64,000 bases of DNA, taken from assembly GCF_020379485.1 (NCBI RefSeq), contig NC_063444.1, positions 6,024,652 to 6,088,651 on the forward strand, read 5' to 3'. Source of the DNA: Brassica napus. Its lineage: Eukaryota > Streptophyta > Magnoliopsida > Brassicales > Brassicaceae. The notes below the pieces were generated by a model that worked only from the letters and a program-made list of their open reading frames with translations, was not told the origin of the DNA and did no database searches. Each line of letters opens with the position of its first letter. Positions within the stretch are counted from its first letter, which is position 1. Positions 1-11,762 of the stretch are shown here, in pieces. Position numbers and translations under genes: made by a program.

Positions 1-167
1 TTACTCCACACGGGAGTTTTGTAATTTGGTTTGATCTTTGAGAAGTAACAGAAGTGAGTTTTTTTTAGTGTGTATAAAAAACACATGCTCATCGTTAGTA
101 TTAGTGAGCTCAGAGGAGAACTTGTAGTGTTGAAAGCTAAGGAAAACTTGAGAGATTCTAAGTCTGA
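1..167. other. Left flank of the CACTA element, no recognised gene
   Basis: This segment lies outside the CACTA terminal repeat that starts at 168. It has an open minus-strand frame across its whole length, but no recognisable domain, so I do not call it a gene. A 9-bp match to the reverse complement of the CACTA terminus lies at 121-129. It may be chance or the end of a second, neighbouring element. Confidence 0.4.
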
Positions 168-181
168 CACTACAAGAAAAC

Positions 182-640
182 ATAAGCTTAACGAGGGTGG
201 TTTTCGTCGTGAGTTTGTCGTAAAATAGGCTTTACGAGGAATTAGCGAGGAAACACGTTTTCTCGTTACTCATCCGTCGTAACACATATTTCCTCGCCAA
301 TTCATCGTAACTTAGCGAGGAAAATATTTCGTCGTAAAGACGAATTACATCATTTCGTCGTAAAGACCACGTAAATATTCCACGTAAGGAGGTCGCTATA
401 TTTCCTCGTAAATCCCTCGAAACGTGTTCCTCGTAAACTACACGTAAATACCTCGAAAGTGTTTCCTCGCAAAATACACGTAACTACCACGAAAGTATTT
501 CCTCGTAAAATACTCATTTATCTTTCCTCGTTATTTTCTCGTAAATGTTTCTTCGTAAAATACTCGTTTATTTTTTCTCGTCATTTCCTCACAAAGTTTC
601 CACGTAAATAGGTCGTACATTAGCTACGAATTTACTTCAT
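182..640. repeat. CACTA subterminal repeat array
   Basis: Many degenerate copies of a short motif (TTTCCTCGTAAA, TCGTCGTAAA, CACGTAAATA and close variants) in both orientations fill this stretch just inside the CACTA terminus. In the En/Spm family such subterminal arrays are binding sites for the element's DNA-binding protein. The motif is seen directly; its role is inferred from the family. Confidence 0.7.
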
Positions 641-744
641 TTTTATTATTCTCCAGAATTTAAAAATATAATTAAAAAAAAAATTATTTAATTTATTAAT
701 AATATTATAATTTAAAATAAAAATCAAATCAATACAAAAATATT

Positions 745-2480
745 TTATATATAAATACGTTTTGAATTTATAATACAACAACCGGAAAAAAAGAACTTAG
801 GGTCGTTCATTGCCTGGTAGAATTCATCACTCCTCCTCGCAACATCCGCCTCGTTATGTGTGTCGGATGACTCGCCTGGAATGGGATGTTGTTGTCGCAT
901 GTTCCTCAACATGGACTCCCATTCCGGATTTGTAGCCGCTATAACGTCCAAGAAGCCCTCGACTCCACCCATACGAGCTTTTGTCGCGGCCAACTCGTTA
1001 CGCAGCTCAGTGACTTCATCATCCCGTCGCTGACCATAAGACGATGTCGCTCTCAAAACATCGTTGACGGAACCAATCCCCAACGTCTGTCCCTTTTATT
1101 TAGGGACAACCTTAAAAACAAAAAATAAATGTTGTTAGTAAAAATTTAAAGTTAAATTAAATGAATAATAAAAAATTAAACTTTTAGAAAATATACCTCC
1201 TCGTAAATCTTATCCACTTCAAGTGTGGATAAGGTGACGGGTAATCCGTCGGTAGACTGCTGGGTCAGCTGGGTCTGGCGGTCTTCAACCCGAGCAACCA
1301 CGTCGTTGTGGATTTGCTCGGACTTGCCATCTACAAATACGCCCGCCTTGTTCTTGTGGGTCCTCTCGTAAAGTTCCATAAGAGACGGGAGATGTCCCGT
1401 CTCTTTCGCCTAAAAAAACATTTAAGAAAGTTAGAATAAAAATATATATATTAAAAAAATTATTTAATAAAATATTTAATTACCATTTCCAAACGGACAC
1501 CGGCGTGGGGTTTTTGGCCCGTAGTGTGAAGCATCGGTCCGTTTCCGTGCTCATCGACCGTGTTACGGGAGTTAGAGCAAGACTGGGCGATTCTAATGGA
1601 ATCAGGAAGACGCCAATAACGGATGAGGCCATCCCACACATCCGTGGTGAGCTCAGCGGGTTTGCCACGCTCATACCCCTTCACGATCCAGTCATCCTTC
1701 CAGTTGGAGACCGTGTCCAACAAGCGAACTTTCGCCTTCGCGTTAAACTTCTTCCTCACCCTCTCAGTGATCCCAAGGCCCAATTATATTTTTGCTGTTG
1801 GAAAAAATAAATTAACAATTAGTTTTTTAGAAAGTATATATATAAATCATGGAAAAATTAAAGTATATATAATTAATTAATAGAAACTTACAGCGTAAAT
1901 TTTGAACCACGTCTTTCTGACGTAGTGAGGCGTCTTACTCCAGTTCGGATGTGCCATGGAGAAGTAACCTTTGATCGTGTCGGTTACGTCCGATGCAAGA
2001 CATCCGTCAACCCCCCACCTGGAAAATACAAATTTAAAATATAAATTATTTTTTAATGTTATAAAAGAATTTTAAACAAATTAAAAAAAAATTAATGCAA
2101 CATACCACAAAGTTCCGTCGGTCGGTCGGGGTCGATGACGGGTAAACCTTCTCTGCCTGGCAGACGGAGAATGTCCTCTACATTGTACTGCGAGTAAAGA
2201 GCACCTGGAGGCACCATCAAATCGGGATGAATATCGGCGGGCATCAGAGGTGCCATCGGAGGAGGCACAGGAGGAGGCATCGTCGGATGAGCCATCGTGG
2301 AAGGCACATGAGGAGTCAATGGTGCACTAGAAGAAGTAGACCCAGAGACTCTCTGAGTGTACTGAGTCTCGGGGACAGTCTCCTAACCCGAAGAACCGGG
2401 AGCTAAAGAAGACTGGTCTAAACGACTACCCGGCTCACCAAACATCTCTCTGTAATGAGCAGTAAGTCTGCCTTTTCGAA
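745..2480 (-). pseudogene. En/Spm ORF1-type (Transposase_24-like) pseudogene of the CACTA element
   Basis: Minus-strand exons join into a typical plant En/Spm accessory protein. A Pro/Met-rich leader (about 2092-2480) is followed by an exon about 1898-2019 carrying a segment that reads SMAHPNWSKTPHYVRKTW. The next exon (about 1500-1783) contains ITERVRKKFNAKAKVRLLD, and a further exon (about 1198-1400) contains MELYERTHKNKAGVF. The last exon, a coiled-coil-like segment, ends in FYQAMNDP followed by a short extension to a stop at 745. The frame is broken by in-frame stops at 2383-2385 and 1096-1098. The product would have been the DNA-binding or accessory factor encoded beside the transposase. 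It lies downstream of the transposase on the same strand, as expected for En/Spm. Assignment to the Transposase_24 family rests on remembered motifs. Confidence 0.7.
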
Positions 2481-2739
2481 CCTGGGAAAAAAAATTAATT
2501 TTTAAATTTAACATCAACATTATATTTCCTAACATTATCCACCTAATCAATACTAAATAACATAAAATTCGTAAACCTATCTAAATTCCCTATACTAACC
2601 ACCTAATATATCCTAAACTAACCAAATTAGAGAGGAATTAGAGAGGCTTACTATTGCCACGAAATGGAGAGGAAGCGGAGAGGAAGTGGAGAGGAAGTAG
2701 AGAGGAAAGAAAGAGTGAGCGCTCGGGGTATATATAAGA

Positions 2740-3345
2740 TTACATATCGTCGCAATTTCCTCGTAAGGTTACGACAAAATAGCGAGCAATTACAAAGGCC
2801 CGCGTTTTATTCTACGAGGAAATAGCGAGGAATTACAAAGGCCCGCGTTTTTATGTACGAGGTATTAACGAGCCGCGCTTTCCTATAAATATACCCACAA
2901 CTCTCTTTCTCAAACCACACACAAACTCCCAAATCACACTCCTCAGCAAAATCCTATTCAAATTATAAATATTTGAAAAAAAAGGAAGAGAAGAAGATAT
3001 TAGAATTCATGTGGGCGAGACTTACGTATTATAATTGCTGGAAGTCTTGCCACATGTGAATCTGGTAATTTTCTTCTTTTTCTTTTATTTCTAGTTTTTA
3101 CACTACGAGGTATTTACGACGATTTCGTCCTACGTGGAATTAACGAGGCCCGTGTTCTTTATTTATTTTACGAGGTGTTTACGACGATTTCGTCGTACGT
3201 GGATTTAACGGGGGTCGCTTTCTTAAAAAAAATTTTCATCGTTATTTCCTCGTCTTCTTACGAGTCCTTTACGACGATTCTCTCTTACGTGGAATTAACG
3301 AGGCCTGAGTCGTAAGTTCGACGTCGCTTTACGAGGAATTAACGA
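2740..3345. repeat. Internal CACTA-type repeat array between the two CACTA pseudogenes
   Basis: The same TCGTAA/TACGAGGAA motif family as the 182-640 array recurs here, between the ORF1 and transposase pseudogenes. A stretch at 3100-3210 contains two near-copies of TTTACGACGATTTCGTC about 70 bp apart. Such repeats are usually subterminal, so their internal position may mean a nested or rearranged element, or a shared regulatory region for the two genes. Confidence 0.55.
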
Positions 3346-3509
3346 GTGTTATGTTTAAATCCCTAAAATCCGAAACCCCAAACCCCATATTCTTTATTTT
3401 CTACTTCATATATTCCAAACCCCATCTTTATTTCCATTCCAAACCACAATTCTCACATTTGCTTATTCATAAAACAAACTCTCACATTACCGTATTCATA
3501 AAACACCCT

Positions 3510-6500
3510 ACACAAAATCAAATACATCAATCGGATACATCGACATTCTCGTCATCACTAGAAACATCATCATTTTCATTAACTCGTCTTCAACAGCTTC
3601 GTCTGTGGCATCATCGGTAAGATCTTCATACTCGTGATTATGCGGATCAATGAGAAAGATGTCATCAATTTCTTGTTCAGGTTCCTCGACTTCATTTATC
3701 TGTTCTTCTTGCAATGGTGGTTCTTCTCCACTGATGATTCATCCTTGAGGTGTAACTTTGATCACTGCTAACCAATTTATACCTGAATCTCTCATCCGAG
3801 GGTATGGAAGGAAGCTAACTTGGTCTGCTTGTGAAGCTAAGATGAAAGGCTCGAATTTGTTGTACCTTCGTCCACCGTTGACATCAACTAACCTGAATTT
3901 GTTAGACCGAACACCTCTGTTGACGACGGGGTCGAACCATTCACATTTGAAGAGGACGCATTTCAGCTTCAGTATCCCTGGAAATTCGACTTCAATAATC
4001 TCCGTCAAGATCCCGTAGAAATCTGTTTCCCCTTTCACACATATTCCATAGTTACTGGTCGCCCGCTGTCTACCATACTCATATGTGTGAAAAGTATAGT
4101 CTCGTGTGAAATACATATGTGATGTGGGGACCTTTACAAGTGGAGATTGAATTATTTCGTGTAACCACTTAGGATAATTTGCATCGTTATCATAATCAAC
4201 CTGCAAAAATAAAGAGAATGTTGAAATACAGATCATGTATGAAAAAAGAGTTTGAGTTAATACCTGATTCAGCAACCACTTAATGAATTGTTGATCTTTC
4301 CTTTTGTCTACGTGATGTGTTGTGATTTTGCATAGTTTTAGCTTTGTTATTTCATATATATTCATGCATTAACCTTACATTTATTTGCATTTAGAGTCTA
4401 TTGCATGTACATTTGCATCTTGTAGGTGTTGGATGAATTGTTTGGAGTTTTGGAGCTGATTAAAGCACAAAAGGAGCTTCTTAGCGGCCAGGCGTAGCGG
4501 CAAAAGATGGTCGCTACAGAAGATAGAGCTGAGGCGTCTAAGTATCCTAGCGGCTACACGTAGCGGCATCATGAGGTCGCTATTCGTTCAGGACTTCAAG
4601 CGCCTTCTACAGCGGCCAGCCATAGCGACTTCATGAGGTCGCTACGAGTTCAAGAAGGCGAAAAAATCGTCTAAGTATCCTAGCGGCCACACGTAGCGGG
4701 CATGACAAGTCGCTACAGAGCGTAGTGACCTCTGGTAGCGACCTTTTCTGGTCACTACGGAGAAAAATATCTATGTTTTTGTGGGTTAACCCAGGTTTGT
4801 TGGGTTAACCCAGCTCGTTTTTAGACATCTATAAACACCTTTAAGACCTAATCTGAGGAAGAATCTCATTTTTCTCTCAAGAACATTGCCTCCTTTGTAA
4901 AAAAGCTTGAATCTTTATATCATAATCTAAGGAAGTTCTTCATATTATATCTTGTTTCTCTTTCTCATAAACATGATGAGCCTTGAATCCATCATGGGTT
5001 TGAGGTTTCTCATGGAGTTTAGAGAGTAGACTCTCCTTGGATTCATGGGTTAAGGTAGATTAGGGTGATTAAGTATAGATTTAGGGTGTTTTATTGTAGA
5101 TCTTTCTTATTCCTTGCTTGTTGAGTGATCTTAATGACATTTTAGAGTTGGCCTCTCTAAAATTGAGCTCTAGACATTTCATACCCGAAAGGTGCTTGAT
5201 GAAATGTCTGAACCAACTCTCCTAAGCTTTTAACACTCTTTACCAAAGAGATTTGTTGTTAAAGGTGTTAAGATGGCTAATAGACTTGATTTTAATGATT
5301 GCTTAGATAATATTCAACCAAAGAGATTTGATGTTTGAGTTATCGTAGTGAATGAACATCCATCTAGAGATAGAGTTTGTTTAGGATTGTGTCTAGGTCC
5401 AAGGTTGATAGATTGAGTGAATGTTGCCACCTTTAGATTGAACCTTGATCACTTTATATCAATTATCCTTACCATGGATCCATCCTTAGTATTTGATTGA
5501 ATTCTTGCACTTATTTCTTGATTGGATTTGAGATCACCTTGTCTATATTTCTAGGATATTAGTTTGTTACAAATCATCTATCTTCTTGTTTGCTTAGATT
5601 AGGAAGGTTTGTGTATTCTTGGTGTTATAGATCATTAGTTCCCTGTGGATTCGATCCTAAAATGCTACAATGACATACCATTCGATTGTGGTATTGTTGG
5701 CACATTAGGTTAATTGGTGTGTGCTTAAACGCGTAATCACTACGTCACTTTTGGATATACCTGGAAATGTTTCTTCGACTTGAGAAACAAATAGGCAGTA
5801 AAATCACATTTTATAGGAATGAATCTCTCGCAATTATATAATTAATTATACTTATATGTGTTTCGAAGTGTCCATATATGTTACCTTTCAAAATAACGCA
5901 TCAATGGATCCTCGCAATTGAGTAGAATATAGGTGTGTGCACTATGAGCGTCTTGTTCACTCGACCACCAAACCTCTTTAGACTTCCCACCGAGTAGCCC
6001 AATCTGGCTAAAGATGTCTGGAACACCAGCAACTGCATATGTTGGCGCAACACCACCACCATCATATCTTCTTGGAGCTCTTCTCCGGGTACGTACTTTT
6101 GACGCAAAGTAGTACGATGTGAAGTGAGAAACTTCTTCCGTCAAACTTCCAGCAATTATAGAACCTTCAACTTTGGCGAGGTTCTTTGCTTTTCCCTTCA
6201 AATATTTTATGGCTCGCTCATACTGATACATCCATCCGTAATGTACAGGTCCACGAAGCAATGCCTCATATGGGAGGTGGACAGCTAGATGCTCCATGAA
6301 GTCAAAAAATCCGGGAGGAAATATCTTCTCCAAGTTGCACAACAAGATGGGAATGTTCTCCTGAAGCTGTTCCACAACTTCTTCTTTAGGAGTGTGTGTG
6401 CTTAGATCCCTGAAAAATGCTCCAATGCCTTTTATATTCCAAAAACAATTAAACACATTGTTAGTCATATATTATTTTGCAAATTAGACCGTTATAAAAT

Positions 6501-7862
6501 TATTATGATATAATACACTACGTACCTGCAAGTGCTTCATGTACGTTTGTTGGAAGTAACTCCGCAAATGTAAAGGGTAGTTGTCATTGCATAAAGACAT
6601 GACAATCATGACTCTTCATCCCGGAGAACTTTTGACCATTTTCAACACATCTAGAGAGATTCGAAACATACTCATCGGGGAACTTCACTTCTGATGCCAC
6701 CCAGTTGAACAACACCGACTTTTTTCTGAAGACAATCTGAATATCGGTACGGGAACTTGTCCATTGCTTTTAATATGTAACTCGCTTCTTGAGAAAATAT
6801 CCGACATGTCCAACCTCGATTTTATGTTGTCTTTTGTCTTCCCTTGGACATTCAATATTGTATTCATGATGTTCTTAAAGAAATTCTTCTCTATATGCAT
6901 CACATCGAGGTTGTGGCGCAGAAGAAGATCCTTCCAATATGGCAACTCCCAAAATATACCCTTCTTGTGTCAGTTGTGATGAACACCGTAAGAATCAGGC
7001 ATATATTACGAGGGACATGCCAATTACCACCCCAACAAACCGTTTCGTTAGCTCCGTAGTAGTCGATTTGCGCTTCAATTTGTTCTCCAGTTAGATATGG
7101 AGGAGGAGTGTCTCTCACAACCCTTTTGTGCCTAAACAAATTCTTGTTTCTTCGGTAAGGATGGCAAATGGGAAGAAATCAACGGTGACAATCAAACCAA
7201 CTTGTCTTCCTACCATTCTTCAGTTGAAACGCATCTGTCGTTCCATTACAATATGGACAAGCTAATCTCGCATGTGTAGTCCATCCAGACAACATCCCAT
7301 AGGCAGGAAAATCACTTATGGTCCACAAAAGCATCGTTCGCATCGTAAAATTCGTCTTGGTTGAACAGTCATACGTCCTCACCCCTGTTGACCACAAATC
7401 CTTCAATTCTTTTATCAGTGGTTGTAGGAAAACATTCAGGGACCTTTTTGGATGGTTCGGACCAGGTATTAATATGGTCAAGAATAGCAACTCCCGTTGC
7501 ATGCACATCTCCGGTGGCAGGTTGTATGGTGTAAGAAAGACTGACCACAATGAATATTGTCTCCCTGACATTCCGAACGGATTAAATCCATCTGTGCATA
7601 GTCCGAGATATACACATTCCGGCTATTGCTAGCGAAATCCGGATGTACTTTGTTGAAATGTTTCCAGGCTCTTGCATCTGATGGATGAGTCATCTCACCA
7701 TCCGTCTGAGTATGCTCGGCATGCCATCTCATCTTTCCAGCAGTCTGCTCTGATTGATACAATCTTTTCAATCTGTCTGTAATTGGTAGGTACCACATCC
7801 TTTGGTACGGTACCCTATTACATCCCCGTCCTTGCGGCTTGAATCGTGGCTTCTTGCAGAAT
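3510..7862 (-). pseudogene. TNP2-type CACTA transposase pseudogene (Transposase_21, DUF4218, DUF4216)
   Basis: Read from right to left, the minus strand encodes the N-terminal TNP2 region with HPSDARAWKHFNKVHPDF (7478-7798). The catalytic-domain continuation follows (6685-7571, including LTILIPGPNHPKRSL and LLRHNLDVMHIEKNFF). Next come a DUF4218-like part (5881-6468, with FPPGFFDFMEHLAVHLPYEA) and a DUF4216-like part (3739-4200, with NYGICVKGETDFYGIL). An acidic tail lies at 3510-3714. The gene is dead. There is a frameshift near 7600, a TGA stop at 7179-7181, a frameshift plus stop around 6985-7015, a TGA at 3739-3741 and a further shift in the acidic tail. The region between the DUF4218 and DUF4216 parts is interrupted by a probable LTR insertion. 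The true N-terminus is lost at the break near 7862. Confidence 0.85.
4366..5755. mobile_element. Probable LTR-retrotransposon fragment or solo LTR inside the CACTA transposase
   Basis: About 1.4 kb with no transposase similarity separates the DUF4218 and DUF4216 exons. It contains GTAGCGGC-type repeats (4480-4760), two GGGTTAACCCA motifs and a TATA-like TCTATAAACACC near 4828, then a leader-like stretch. It ends with the phrase CCCTGTGGATTCGATCC (5641-5657) and a tail to about 5750. That phrase is common near the 3' end of long plant Gypsy LTRs. No polymerase domain is present, so a solo LTR is likely. I could not fix the exact TG/CA ends or a 5-bp target duplication, so the boundaries are approximate. 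Confidence 0.45.
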
Positions 7863-10800
7863 CGACAATTTATTGTTATCGATAATTTATTAATGATAAT
7901 TTGGTGCTATTGTTATCGATAATTTATTAATGATATTTTACTTTGGGTTTATTTTAGATTTGAAGTTTAATTTTATTATTCACATTAGACATTTAAATAT
8001 TTATGAATTTTAAAGTCTTGATTTAGTTAAATGTCATAACTCTTAATTTGTTACAAAAAAAAAATTAGATAGTCTAAATTATTTTTTAATATTTTGTATG
8101 TCAAATATAATATAATATAAAACTGAAGTTATGTATTTTTAAATATCCAAACTATTGTTTTATGTTTTATAAAACATTTATAAAATACTTAAATTTAGTT
8201 TCTATATATCTACTTACATACCTAATATATTATTATATAATAAAATTAATTCATTTTTTAACCCGTGGTTCACCTTGAACCGCAGTCGACCTGATGACTG
8301 ATAATCCGGAACATCATCCAGTTCAGTGTCCGGATTGGTTTAAAAACATTGCTAATAACTAACTCTAGACACTAACCAACCCTATAAACCTAAGTTTTTT
8401 TACAAGAAAACGCTAAAAACATTAATGTTAAATCAATTCATTACAAATTTACGATCTCAAATATAAACAAATAAGAAACCACTAGGTATACTAATATCAA
8501 CCTAAACAATCCGTGTGCCTTTCACTCTTCCATTTATCAACATTACAGACCACGGAAAACAGTTTTTTTTTAATAATAAATCTGGTACACAAAATTACCC
8601 GATGCATCAACAATGTACCCGGCCCAGCGCTTGCCGGAATGACTCAATCTGTGCATCAAAATATTAATAATATATATATATTTATATAAATGTAATTATA
8701 TTTTTTATTTACATAATAGTTTGTAAAAAAATATTTAGTATAAATAATATCATAATTTTATAAAATGCTAAAATAAATTGGGTTGGTTTTCAACTTTCAC
8801 AAATAAAAAGTATTATTTGTTAACTTAGAAAATAATATATCAAGAATATTCTTTTTCAAGAGAGAAAATGAAAAAATACATCGGAAACTAATCCATCTCT
8901 ATTATGAAATTCCTCTATTTTAGAGAAAAAAATAGAGGAATACATTGGAGATGGTCTAAGGCATGACCGACGTAAATGATTGACGTTGAGATTCCAGCTT
9001 TTCTGATTCTTACTATTCTAATGTTTCAATATAATTTGAATATTTCCTTTGCTTTATAATATAATGGTTTAAAAGTATTTTTTGTTTCACTATATAAATT
9101 ATTTTTATATTTCAATGTAACTTTATATTTATTGAATATTGTGTGGTCAATTAAATTATGTAAATAACTGTGTAATTGATTAAATTTATATATTAAATTA
9201 ATGATGGTTTTCTAAAGTAATAACTTTTAAATATTACATATTTTAATTAAAACTGAAGGATATAAACCTCAGATAGAGTGTTCACGTAGGCGAAAATAAT
9301 CGGCCAATGAGAAACTATATTTTTGCCACGTCACCTCCTCTATTTGTTTTTACAAAATGATCATTTAATTTTTTACTTAAACAATTATAATCGAAAATAT
9401 TTTTTTAGTGAAATATATTATTTATATAATATAATTATATGTTTTATTTACATAATAGTTTGTAAAGAAATATATAGTGTAAATAATATCATAATTTTAT
9501 AAAATACTAAATAAATTGGGCTGGTTTTCAACTTTCACAAATAAAAAATATTATTTGTAACCTTAGAAAAGAATATATCAAGAATATTCTTTTTATGAGA
9601 GAAAATAGAAAAATACATTGGAGACAAATCCATCTCTATTATGAAATTCCTCTATTTTAGAGAAAAAAATAGAAAAATACATTGGAGATGGTCTAAGGGA
9701 TGGCCGACGTAAATGATCGACGTTGAGATTTCAGCTTTTCTGATTCTTACTATTCTAATGTTTCAATATAATTTGAATATTATATTTGTTTTATAATATA
9801 ATGGTTTAAAAGTATTTTTTGTTTCACTATATAAATTATTTTTATATTTCAATGTAACTTTATATTTATTGGATACTGTGTGGCCAATTAAATTATGTAA
9901 ATTACTGTGTAATTGATTAAATTTATATATTAAATGACAGTTTTCTAAAATAATAACTTTTAAATATTACAGATTTTAATTAAAACTGATTACATAAAGA
10001 TGTATTTCCAGTAAGACATAAGGAAGACATAACGATGTATTTCCACTTATCACAAATATAGAATCAATTGACAACAACTTAATTATGTCTAGCGTAGGAC
10101 AACAGAGAAGAGTTTTCATACTTTCAAATATTATAATATCTCACTATATTAGTGGCTAACTCAGTTTTTTCTAGCACAAATACTCACTTCATTCTTGGAG
10201 TTTAAGCTTTTCTATCTGATGATATTAGTAGTTTGATCCAAAAAAAAAAAATGGTCGAACTGTACATTGTAATAGGAGAAAGAAAACAAACAAAAATCAA
10301 CCGAAGACTTTTAAGGTATATGAAATAAAAATTGGAAATAACAATTCTCTGCAATTAAAGAATAATGCAATAAAATTGTAGAAATACAAAATAAAACAAA
10401 AAATATACACAGAAAGAAAGATTTAGTAAAATAAAATCATAATATAATTTCCATAATTGAAAGTGCTCAGTTACACTAAAAAGTCTAAATTTACAACGTA
10501 CACATTTTTATTTACATCTTTAAACCTATTATCTAATTAAAATGATTCTAAAAAAGTGTCAGCATGAAGAGCTAGAAAATATACGATAAAATATAATACA
10601 TAACGTTAAAAATATATTATCACTGATCACTAAAAAATCATGTTAGTAGTAATAAAAATGAAATGACAACACATTTATTAAAACCATAGAACTTATTAAA
10701 TATACAAACTACAAATTAAATATGCTCAACGCAAACACACATAAAAATGAGACATCATATTTGAATATATTTAAATAAATACTTTTAAATATATTATATT

Positions 10801-11750
10801 CTTGATAATTTTAAAATTACTTAAAAAGAAACTAAATTATTAAAAAATTTATATACAAATAAAACTAAAGTAATATTTTGTAACATCAAAATAATAAATT
10901 AATAAAAAATATATTATGTTAATAAAATATATTTTAGATTTTAATGACTTATAATTCATGTAATATTACAAAATTCAAAATTTGTTTATTACAATTAATA
11001 TTTTACCATTAGATATATTAAAATAATATTCTAGATCGACATTCAATTGTCAGTTTTCAACTATTACACGTGAAAAAATATTATTAAGTACATTTTTTTT
11101 TTGGAAATGGGTTTTATATTTTAAGTAGGTTATTGGAGTACTTTTTCTTTTCGTGAATTTATTCGAGATGAGATTCCAATCTTTTAGACTAGGATAATTT
11201 ATTTTCTATACATAATTATATATTTTTTACAGAACTCTAAAATCTCGGACTTGATTCTTCATATTTTATTAGTTAATTGTGTTACATATAATAGAAATAC
11301 TTACTTCAAACTAAAAATATAAAAAACAAATCAGATTTAAAAATTAGTTATATATAATTTAATATACAAAAATTTACATATAAATAAAAATGATAAATGT
11401 GACAAATTTAAATATATTATCCTAGTGCGGAGAAATGGTATAGTGATAGTGATGTTCTAATAGCTTAATATTAGTGTTTAAATATATTGGCGGCAATTTT
11501 TTTTGTTTGGTTTAAACTTTTAAGAAAACTAAAGGTCCAATATTAGTTAGTTAGGTGAACAAGGGCCCAAATAAAACATCGATTCGGCCTTGTAAACTAG
11601 GAGATTTGGTTGCTGCTTATGACAAAAACGACGAAACAAACAAACAATGTTAGGAAAGACAATCCACTCACGTTACTAATCTAATGTACGCTTTGATCTT
11701 ATCTCTTACAAATAAAAAGCACAGATCTTCATCTGATTTCGGGAGAAACT
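7863..11750. other. AT-rich intergenic region upstream of AIM1
   Basis: No convincing gene is visible over 3.9 kb. The left edge carries a 39-bp direct duplication (TATTGTTATCGATAATTTAT beginning near 7870 and near 7909) at the CACTA break. A GC-richer island at 8260-8345 and a small stem near 8616 look like transposon remnants. The tandem duplication in 8675-9990 is listed separately. The last few hundred bases before 11763 should hold the AIM1 promoter and 5' UTR, but I see no unambiguous TATA box. Confidence 0.6.
8675..9990. repeat. Imperfect tandem duplication, unit about 570-590 bp, period about 738 bp
   Basis: Two long AT-rich copies lie head to tail, at about 8675-9262 and about 9418-9990. 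Shared landmarks include CTGGTTTTCAACTTTCACAA (with one mismatch), AATATATCAAGAATATTCTT, CATTGGAGATGGTCTAAGG and TTGACGTTGAGAT. Each copy also contains a small inverted pair around the block that reads TCCTCTATTTTAGAG, next to AAATAGAGGAATACATTGGA in copy 1. The two copies differ by scattered substitutions and small indels, so the duplication is not recent. Confidence 0.8.
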
Positions 11751-11762
11751 TTGTTAAAAGCT

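Larger units (their letters stand above)
168..7862 (-). mobile_element. Decayed CACTA (En/Spm) DNA transposon, one end missing
   Basis: The sequence CACTACAAGAAAAC at 168-181 is the standard crucifer CACTA terminal inverted repeat. It is followed by about 450 bp of short subterminal repeats built on the motif TTCCTCGTAA and its variants. Inside lie two minus-strand pseudogenes, an En/Spm ORF1-type gene (about 745-2480) and a TNP2-type transposase (about 3510-7860). Both are transcribed towards the terminus at 168, so this is the element's 3' end. The opposite end is missing: the transposase reading frame stops matching near 7862, where the DNA turns into simple AT-rich sequence. The matching inverted terminal repeat was not found in the window. 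In-frame stops, frameshifts and an LTR insertion show that the element is non-autonomous. Confidence 0.85.

Noticed and set aside
121..129. CTTGTAGTG, reverse of a CACTA terminus, close to the real CACTA end at 168
   Set aside because: Only nine bases match and the following bases do not fit the GTTTTCTTGTAGTG consensus, so chance is likely.
3351..3620. Plus-strand open frame of 89 codons in the CACTA element
   Set aside because: It overlaps the antisense of the transposase acidic tail and a low-complexity stretch; no domain.
8616..8650. CCGGC...GCCGG stem that could be a Helitron 3' end
   Set aside because: No CTRR terminus follows (the sequence reads ACTCAAT), so it would have to be degenerate; not enough to call.
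11425..11500. tRNA-like phrase GAAATGGTATAGTGATAGTG
   Set aside because: Resembles a box A, but there is no box B (GGTTCGA) and no cloverleaf can be formed.
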